Part shown: positions 1 through 5,510 of the stretch, piece by piece
How positions within the stretch are numbered: the first letter of the stretch is position 1
Layout: every line of letters begins with the position of its first letter
Assembly: GCA_011391185.1 (NCBI GenBank)
Contig: JAABRB010000250.1
Coordinates: forward strand, 1 to 5,510
Length of the DNA: 5,510 nucleotides
Reading direction: 5' to 3'
Origin: Betaproteobacteria bacterium
GTDB lineage: Bacteria > Pseudomonadota > Gammaproteobacteria > Burkholderiales > SG8-39
Translations under genes and position numbers: made by a program
The notes under the pieces: generated by a model
Seen by the model: the letters and a program-made list of their open reading frames with translations, nothing else
Databases searched by the model: none
Told to the model about the DNA's origin: nothing

Positions 1-1
1 G

Positions 2-178
2 AACATGGCCTGTCACGGCGCGGTGCGAGCACGGCGGCAGCTCAGCATTCCGGAAATGAATGCGCTGCTACGTGAGATGGAGGAAACCGAGCGCGCCGGC
101 CAGTGCAACCACGGCCGTCCGACCTGGTACCAGATGAGCCTCGCCGACATGGATCGGCTCTTCCTGCGCGGGCAGTGA
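2..178 (+). CDS. mutL: DNA mismatch repair protein MutL, C-terminal end (5'-truncated by window edge)
   Basis: Only the last 58 codons are present, in the frame starting at base 2 and ending at TGA 176-178. The peptide begins [14 protein letters not shown] and ends MDRLFLRGQ. Three pieces match conserved blocks of the MutL C-terminal dimerisation/endonuclease domain: ACHGAVRA at the position of the ACR motif, GQCNHGRPT as the C(P/N)HGRP metal-binding motif, and a terminal FLR as the FxR motif. These are known from MutL proteins that nick DNA themselves, such as that of Neisseria, and are not expected in the E. coli type. The matching DQHA(X)2E(X)4E motif would lie upstream, outside the window, so nicking activity is inferred. 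MutL couples MutS mismatch recognition to downstream repair in the cytoplasm. The gene is followed by miaA on the same strand after 40 bases, a common proteobacterial pairing. Confidence 0.93.
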   Translation, partial: NMACHGAVRARRQLSIPEMNALLREMEETERAGQCNHGRPTWYQMSLADMDRLFLRGQ

Positions 179-203
179 AAGCCTCCGTGGAGCGCCCGGG
201 CGC

Positions 204-208
204 GGGAG
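204..208 (+). promoter_or_regulatory. Shine-Dalgarno deciding the miaA start
   Basis: GGGAG lies 10 bases before ATG 219. An in-frame GTG at 210 would have this box only 1 base upstream, and its next candidate (GGAG at 189-192) 17 bases upstream. Both spacings are poor, so ATG 219 is preferred. A second GGAG at 212-215 is too close to ATG 219 to serve it well. Confidence 0.5.
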
Positions 209-218
209 CGTGGAGCGC

Positions 219-1157
219 ATGCCGCGGCCATTAGCCATTGCGATCATGGGTCCGACCGCGAGCGGCAAATCCCGCCTCGCCATGGCCCTCGCCGAGCACC
301 TTCCGGTCGAGATCGTGAGCGTCGACTCCGCCCAGGTTTACCGCGGCATGGACATCGGCACCGCGAAGCCTTCCGCCGACGATCGGCGGCGGGTACCGCA
401 CCACTTGATCGACCTCATCGCTCCGACGGAGTCGTACTCCGCGGCCCGTTTCCGCGCGGACGCGGTCCGCGCGGGCCGGGAGATCCGCGGGCGCGGGCGA
501 ATGCCCCTGCTCATCGGCGGCACGATGCTCTACTTCAAGGCGCTGCGCGACGGCCTGGCGACGCTTCCGGCGGCCGATCCCGCGGTGCGCGCCGAGATCG
601 ATGCTCAGGCGGCAGCACGCGGCTGGCCTGCCCTGCACGGCGAACTCGCACGACTCGACCCGCGGACCGCGGCGCGGCTCGAACCGAACGACTCGCAGCG
701 CATCCAGCGCGCGCTCGAAGTGATTCGGCTCGCCGGCAAGCCCATGTCCACGCTCCTCGAGGACCCCGCCGACCGGGAAATTGCGACCGACGTGCTCTGG
801 GTTTCCCTGGAACCCGGCGAGCGCGGCGCGCTGCACACCCGGATCGCGCAGCGCTTCGATGCGATGCTGGCGGCGGGACTCGTGGAAGAGGTCGCCGCGC
901 TTCGCGCGCGGCATGCACTCTCGGCCGCGCTCCCGTCGATGCGCTGCGTGGGCTATCGCCAGGTATGGGAGCACCTCGAAGGACGTTACGACCGTCGGGA
1001 ACTGCGCGATCGCGGGATTTTCGCGACCCGCCAGCTGGCGAAGCGGCAACTGACCTGGCTGCGTCGCTGGACCGGCGCAGTGCGCATCGACTGCCTTGCT
1101 GCCGACGTGCTGACCGAGCTTCTGAACCGCGTGCGGGAGCGAATGCCGCGCGGCTGA
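219..1157 (+). CDS. miaA: tRNA dimethylallyltransferase MiaA
   Basis: MiaA transfers a dimethylallyl group from DMAPP to N6 of adenosine 37 in tRNAs that read UNN codons. This gives i6A, the precursor of ms2i6A, and it acts in the cytoplasm. From ATG 219 the protein has 312 residues, close to the usual 300-320. The P-loop GPTASGKS is at residues 11-18. [18 protein letters not shown] follows at about 34-51, and its Asp36 corresponds to the essential aspartate near the reaction centre. [11 protein letters not shown] is at 99-109 with the conserved Thr102. [13 protein letters not shown] is at 156-168, [15 protein letters not shown] at 241-255, and the tRNA-contacting tail [14 protein letters not shown] at 271-284. 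All family landmarks are intact. The start is set by GGGAG 10 bases upstream; a GTG three codons earlier is less likely. It lies 40 bases after mutL, probably in the same transcript, and ends 7 bases from the convergent ggt stop. No hfq follows, unlike in enterobacteria. Confidence 0.97.
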   Translation: MPRPLAIAIMGPTASGKSRLAMALAEHLPVEIVSVDSAQVYRGMDIGTAKPSADDRRRVPHHLIDLIAPTESYSAARFRADAVRAGREIRGRGRMPLLIGGTMLYFKALRDGLATLPAADPAVRAEIDAQAAARGWPALHGELARLDPRTAARLEPNDSQRIQRALEVIRLAGKPMSTLLEDPADREIATDVLWVSLEPGERGALHTRIAQRFDAMLAAGLVEEVAALRARHALSAALPSMRCVGYRQVWEHLEGRYDRRELRDRGIFATRQLAKRQLTWLRRWTGAVRIDCLAADVLTELLNRVRERMPRG

Positions 1158-1165
1158 AGCGCGGC
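1145..1165. other. Hairpin spanning the two convergent stop codons (miaA/ggt)
   Basis: GCCGCGC (1145-1151) and GCGCGGC (1159-1165) form a perfect 7-bp G/C stem with a 7-base loop. The loop holds the miaA TGA, and the downstream arm ends on the first base of the ggt stop codon on the other strand. No T-run follows on either strand, so it is not a classical intrinsic terminator. It may still act as a shared 3' end structure for both convergent messages, because there is almost no room for anything else. Confidence 0.4.
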
Positions 1166-2889
1166 TATCCGCCCGCGGCGGACCCTTCCCGGCGCGGATC
1201 GGCCGTCCCGCGCCAGCCACCCGGCACACGCTCGATGGCATGCAGTCCGCTCGTCATGTCCATCACGTGCACGTCGTGCCCGAGCAGCCCGAGGCCCTCG
1301 ACGAGTTCGACGGCCTCGGTACCTCGCTCGAGCTCGGTCGGTCCGTTTCGGCTGCCATAGTGGCCGATGCCCACCGCCCGCTGCGCGTCATAGCGCCAGT
1401 CGAGCATCGCAACCAGCGCCTGCGCAACGTAGTTGATGATCAGGCTTCCGCCCGGCGAGCCGATCACGTGCGTGAGCGCTCCGGTTCGGTCGAAGACGAG
1501 CATGGGCGCCATCGAGCTTCTTGGCCGCTTGCCGGGCTCGACACGATTCGCAACGACGCGCCCGGCTGCTTCGGGCGCGAACGAGAAATCCGTGAGCTGG
1601 TTGTTGAGCAGAAACCCACGCACCATGATCCGGCTTCCGAACGCGAATTCGATCGTCGTCGTCATGGCGACCGCGTTTCCGTCCGCGTCGACGATCGAAA
1701 AGTGGCTGGTCGATACGCGCTCCGGCGAGCCCGCCGCCGCGGGTCGTGTCGCGCCGGGCGGAACGCCGGGCGCTGCGCGGCCGAGCGATCGGGTGAGGTG
1801 AATGAGCTCGGCGCGCCCGGCGAGATAGGCAGGCGCGACCATGCCGCGCATCGGTACGGCAACGAAATCCGGGTCCGCGACATAGAGATCGCGGTCCGCA
1901 TAGGCGAGCCGGCCCGCCTCGGAAAAAAGGTGCGCCGTCATCAGCGGCTGCGCGGCAACCTGCCCCATCGGAAAATTCTCCAGGATGCCCAGAATCTGCA
2001 GCACCGCGATGCCCCCCGAGCTCGGTGGCGGCATGCCGCACACGCGGTAGTCGCGGTACCGCCCGCACACCGCCGCACGCTCCACGGGCCGGTAGCCGGC
2101 CAGGTCCGCCAGGGACAGGCGCCCGGGATTGGTGGGGTGCGTGCGTACTGCGGTAACGATGCCCCGCGCGATCTCGCCCTGGTAGAACGCGCGCGCCCCC
2201 CCGGCGCCGATGGTCCGGAGCGTGTCGGCCAGCTCCGGATTCCGTATCACTTCACCAGCACGGCGCGTGGTGCCGTCCTCCCGGCGGAACAGTCGCCGCG
2301 CGTCCGGATCGTCGAATCGAACACTTTCGCGCGACAGGAGCGTCGCGAGGCGCGGCGAGACCGGAAATCCCTCTTCGGCAAGCTTGACCGCGGGTTCGAA
2401 CAGTTCTTTCCAGCTGCGCTTGCCGTGGTGGCGGTGCGCGAGCTCGAGCATCGCGAGCAGCCCCGGCGCGCCGACCGAGCGACCGCCGACGACTGCGTCG
2501 AGAAACGCCATCGGCTGACCGGCGGCATCGAGAAAAAGATCGGGTGTCGCTGCGGCAGGCGCGGTCTCGCGGCCATCGTAGGCGCGGAGGCGCCGCTCCC
2601 GCGCGGACCAGTGCAGGATGAACGCGCCGCCGCCGATCCCCGAGGCCTCCGGCTCGACCACGTTCAACACCATTTGTACGGCGACGGCCGCATCCAACGC
2701 CGACCCGCCGCGTGCGATCACTGCGCGCCCGGCCTCCACTGCGAGCGGATTCGCCGCCGCCACCATGAAGTGCTTGCCGAACGCCGCCTCCTTCGGCACG
2801 TAGCCGGACGGCCCGGAAGGCAACGGCTGCGCAATCGCCGTGCCGACGGCGCCGACAAACAACGCGACGAAGATTTGCACGACAAGCAT
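1165..2889 (-). CDS. ggt: Gamma-glutamyltransferase (Ggt), periplasmic Ntn-hydrolase
   Basis: Ggt cleaves the gamma-glutamyl bond of glutathione and related compounds, transferring the glutamyl group to amino acids or water. It is made as a proenzyme that cuts itself into large and small subunits. From ATG 2889 it is 574 residues. Residues 1-20 look like a signal peptide (hydrophobic 2-19, likely cut at AIA|QP), although the n-region lacks a positive charge. NPLA and GGSALDAAVA lie at 47-70. YDGRETAP contains Arg107, the equivalent of the substrate-carboxylate-binding arginine. PPPSSGG is at 287-293. Thr394 in STSHFS is the nucleophile and processing site, helped by Thr412. Asp434 in LTDF, Ser458-Ser459 in RPRSSM and Gly480-Gly481 in SPGGS are the substrate and oxyanion residues. 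The small subunit would be 394-574. The segment between DF and KRP, equivalent to the E. coli lid loop, is about 5 residues shorter. A GTG at 2919 would add ten residues but has no ribosome binding site; ATG 2889 has a weak GAG. Catalytic residues are complete. Confidence 0.95.
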   Translation of the reverse strand: MLVVQIFVALFVGAVGTAIAQPLPSGPSGYVPKEAAFGKHFMVAAANPLAVEAGRAVIARGGSALDAAVAVQMVLNVVEPEASGIGGGAFILHWSARERRLRAYDGRETAPAAATPDLFLDAAGQPMAFLDAVVGGRSVGAPGLLAMLELAHRHHGKRSWKELFEPAVKLAEEGFPVSPRLATLLSRESVRFDDPDARRLFRREDGTTRRAGEVIRNPELADTLRTIGAGGARAFYQGEIARGIVTAVRTHPTNPGRLSLADLAGYRPVERAAVCGRYRDYRVCGMPPPSSGGIAVLQILGILENFPMGQVAAQPLMTAHLFSEAGRLAYADRDLYVADPDFVAVPMRGMVAPAYLAGRAELIHLTRSLGRAAPGVPPGATRPAAAGSPERVSTSHFSIVDADGNAVAMTTTIEFAFGSRIMVRGFLLNNQLTDFSFAPEAAGRVVANRVEPGKRPRSSMAPMLVFDRTGALTHVIGSPGGSLIINYVAQALVAMLDWRYDAQRAVGIGHYGSRNGPTELERGTEAVELVEGLGLLGHDVHVMDMTSGLHAIERVPGGWRGTADPRREGSAAGG

Positions 2890-2904
2890 CGGGCTCAAGA
2901 AAAC

Positions 2905-2921
2905 CACGTGCACATGCACAT
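2905..2921. other. Alternating purine/pyrimidine tract at the ggt 5' end
   Basis: Seventeen consecutive bases, CACGTGCACATGCACAT on the plus strand, strictly alternate pyrimidine and purine and are mostly CA/TG steps. Such tracts can adopt Z-DNA under negative supercoiling. The tract lies just upstream of the preferred ggt ATG, or within codons 1-5 if the GTG at 2919 is used. A function is not shown. Confidence 0.35.
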
Positions 2922-2937
2922 TGCAACCGCGCCGCCC

Positions 2938-2966
2938 GAAAGAAAAATCCCCGCCTCGGCGGGGAT
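2938..2966 (-). terminator. Rho-independent terminator downstream of hppA
   Basis: Read on the minus strand, ATCCCCGCC (2966-2958) pairs with GGCGGGGAT (2955-2947) in a 9-bp stem with a two-base gap, effectively a CGAG tetraloop. It is followed directly by TTTTTCTTT. This is a textbook intrinsic terminator for transcripts coming from hppA. It lies about 235 bases past the hppA stop and about 50 bases before the ggt ATG. It could instead act as an attenuator for ggt if the ggt promoter lies further upstream. On the plus strand the stem has no T-run after it, so it works in one direction only. Confidence 0.8.
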
Positions 2967-2980
2967 CTGGGCGCTCTCAA

Positions 2981-3030
2981 CCACCCCGGCTGCTTCGCAG
3001 CCACCCCTCCTTGAAAAGGAGGGGAAAATT
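2981..3030. repeat. Double-hairpin, REP/MITE-like palindromic element
   Basis: Two perfect hairpins lie side by side. GGCTGC-TTC-GCAGCC occupies 2988-3002. CCCCTCCTT-GAA-AAGGAGGGG occupies 3004-3024 and is followed by AAAATT. The first is flanked by CCACCCC and the second begins with the same ACCCC string. This build (a C-rich CCACCCC linker, a small GC hairpin, then a CCCCTCC/GGAGGGG hairpin next to AATT) resembles short palindromic elements scattered between genes in many proteobacterial genomes. I see only one copy here, so dispersal is inferred from general familiarity. On the minus strand the larger hairpin precedes the smaller one and has no T-run after it. Confidence 0.55.
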
Positions 3031-3087
3031 AGAAACTTCAACGCCAGCGCCTGCACGGCCTGCTCTTAGCGGGAAGGAGGGTAACGG

Positions 3088-3174
3088 GAGGGAACCAGCC
3101 GGTTCCCTCCTGTTCGTGACCTTCTGCTTTTGTCGTTGAGGGAACCAGCCGGTTCCCTCCTGTTCGTGACCTTC
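3088..3174. repeat. Two tandem 37-base palindrome-bearing repeats, 50-base period
   Basis: Bases 3088-3124 and 3138-3174 are identical over 37 positions and are separated by 13 unrelated bases. Each unit begins with an inverted repeat, GAGGGAACC-AGCC-GGTTCCCTC, a 9-bp stem extended to 10 bp in copy 1 by a flanking G-C pair. A non-palindromic tail, CTGTTCGTGACCTTC, follows. Both copies face the same way and lie within 115 bases of the hppA stop, so the hppA message would carry two strong stem-loops in its 3' UTR. No T-run follows either stem on the minus strand, so they are not intrinsic terminators. Palindrome plus fixed tail resembles REP-type elements. Two copies with a 13-base gap do not fit a CRISPR array. 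Confidence 0.85.
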
Positions 3175-3199
3175 CGTCTGCCTCTCAAGGGCTCGCGCC

Positions 3200-5284
<2,085 letters not shown>

Positions 5285-5291
5285 GGGAATT

Positions 5292-5297
5292 CCTCCT
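5292..5297 (-). promoter_or_regulatory. Strong Shine-Dalgarno for hppA
   Basis: On the minus strand AGGAGGAATTCCCATG gives a full AGGAGG core with 7 bases to the ATG. It is the strongest ribosome binding site in the window and fixes the hppA start at 5284. Confidence 0.88.
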
Positions 5298-5388
5298 CTA
5301 CGGGGTTTTTCTTGGTCCGGCGTCCGACATAACCGGGGTAACGCTGCAAATGGGGAACCATCCTCTTTTGCGAATCCCCCAAACCCGG

Positions 5389-5418
5389 TGCAATAGTCCG
5401 ACAAGTCGGACTATTGCA
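5389..5418. promoter_or_regulatory. Perfect 30-base palindrome in the hppA leader (probable operator or leader hairpin)
   Basis: TGCAATAGTCCGAC (5389-5402) and GTCGGACTATTGCA (5405-5418) are exact reverse complements around a two-base centre. It lies about 105 bases upstream of the hppA ATG and about 40 bases downstream of the TATAAT at 5459-5464. Neither strand has a T-run after it, which argues against a terminator. A two-base centre is a poor RNA loop, and two-fold symmetry of this kind is typical of dimeric repressor sites. A transcribed stem-loop is the alternative. The regulator is unknown. Confidence 0.55.
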
Positions 5419-5458
5419 GAGGTTCGCCAGCCAGACACCGGGCGACGCCAAACGGCGG

Positions 5459-5464
5459 ATTATA
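5459..5464 (-). promoter_or_regulatory. Putative -10 box of the hppA promoter
   Basis: The minus strand reads TATAAT exactly, in an otherwise GC-rich stretch. Transcription would start near 5452 and give a leader of roughly 170 bases. No good -35 hexamer is seen 16-18 bases upstream. That space is instead taken by the inverted repeat at 5466-5490, so the promoter may depend on an activator or be weak. Confidence 0.45.
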
Positions 5465-5465
5465 C

Positions 5466-5490
5466 CGTGGCGCAAGAGGGCCGCGCCACG
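5466..5490. other. 8-bp inverted repeat abutting the TATAAT
   Basis: CGTGGCGC (5466-5473) and GCGCCACG (5483-5490) are exact reverse complements around 9 bases. The repeat starts two bases from the putative -10 box and covers the spacer and -35 zone. It could be a regulator site. It could also be the 3' hairpin of a gene beyond the window, though no T-run follows on either strand. Beyond it, 5491-5510 shows nothing recognisable. Confidence 0.4.
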
Positions 5491-5510
5491 CCCCTGTCGC
5501 TCAGGCGAGC

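Larger units (their letters stand above)
2890..3199. other. 310-base gene-free region between hppA and ggt
   Basis: I find no credible gene here. Open frames across it only translate the repeats. Read from the hppA side, it holds two tandem 37-base palindromic units (3088-3174), about 57 bases without recognisable content (3031-3087), a double-hairpin repeat (2981-3030), a minus-strand intrinsic terminator (2938-2966), and the ggt leader with an alternating purine/pyrimidine tract (2905-2921). Confidence 0.7.

Noticed and set aside
1240..3069. 609-codon open frame on the plus strand opposite ggt
   Set aside because: GC-rich codon use leaves few stops on the antisense strand. The translation is rich in Arg, Ala and His, has no family motifs, and runs through ggt and the repeat region. 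It is a shadow frame.
3088..3174. Possible CRISPR remnant
   Set aside because: There are only two repeats with a 13-base gap, far shorter than normal spacers, and no cas genes nearby.
5285..5380. Fluoride (crcB-type) riboswitch before hppA
   Set aside because: Considered because fluoride inhibits pyrophosphatases and a GATGGTTCCCC string is present on the minus strand. The paired helices and the conserved GATGG...CTAC second half of the motif are missing.
5285..5404. 40-residue N-terminal extension of HppA
   Set aside because: It starts inside the palindrome, is not hydrophobic and is not part of the family. The ATG at 5284 has an ideal AGGAGG, and the first membrane helix begins right after it.
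5501..5510. End of another minus-strand gene (TGA at 5503-5501)
   Set aside because: Too few bases remain to judge a reading frame. A TGA is expected by chance.

Overview
The window is a GC-rich stretch of bacterial chromosome that looks betaproteobacterial. The evidence is the MutL tail, with its [12 protein letters not shown] block and terminal LFxRG, the MiaA sequence ([28 protein letters not shown]), and the mutL-miaA order. No genus can be named from the sequence alone. The content is mostly housekeeping and metabolic. I see no new multi-gene system, no phage or transposase genes, no CRISPR array and no RNA genes.

Layout. Positions 2-178 (+) hold the last 58 codons of mutL (mismatch repair). 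After a 40-base gap, miaA (219-1157, +) encodes the tRNA A37 dimethylallyltransferase. It meets a gamma-glutamyltransferase gene (1165-2889, -) tail to tail. The two stop codons are only 7 bases apart and both sit in one perfect 7-bp hairpin. A 310-base gene-free stretch (2890-3199) follows. It is full of small structured repeats: two copies of a 37-base palindrome-bearing unit at an exact 50-base period, a double-hairpin dispersed-repeat-like element, and a strong minus-strand intrinsic terminator. Then hppA (3200-5284, -) encodes a complete 694-residue membrane-bound proton-pumping pyrophosphatase of the K+-independent type (Lys477/Thr480). It has a textbook AGGAGG ribosome binding site. The last 226 bases are its upstream region. 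They contain a consensus TATAAT, an 8-bp inverted repeat abutting it, and a perfect 14+2+14 palindrome between the promoter and the gene.

How the parts fit. mutL and miaA are probably co-transcribed from a promoter outside the window. hppA and ggt point the same way, but the terminator at 2938-2966 separates them. ggt therefore needs its own promoter in the short stretch after the terminator, or depends on readthrough. The enzymes share no pathway: DNA repair, tRNA modification, periplasmic glutathione breakdown and pyrophosphate-driven proton pumping. The most interesting material is the non-coding DNA around hppA: the palindromes upstream and the repeat cluster downstream.
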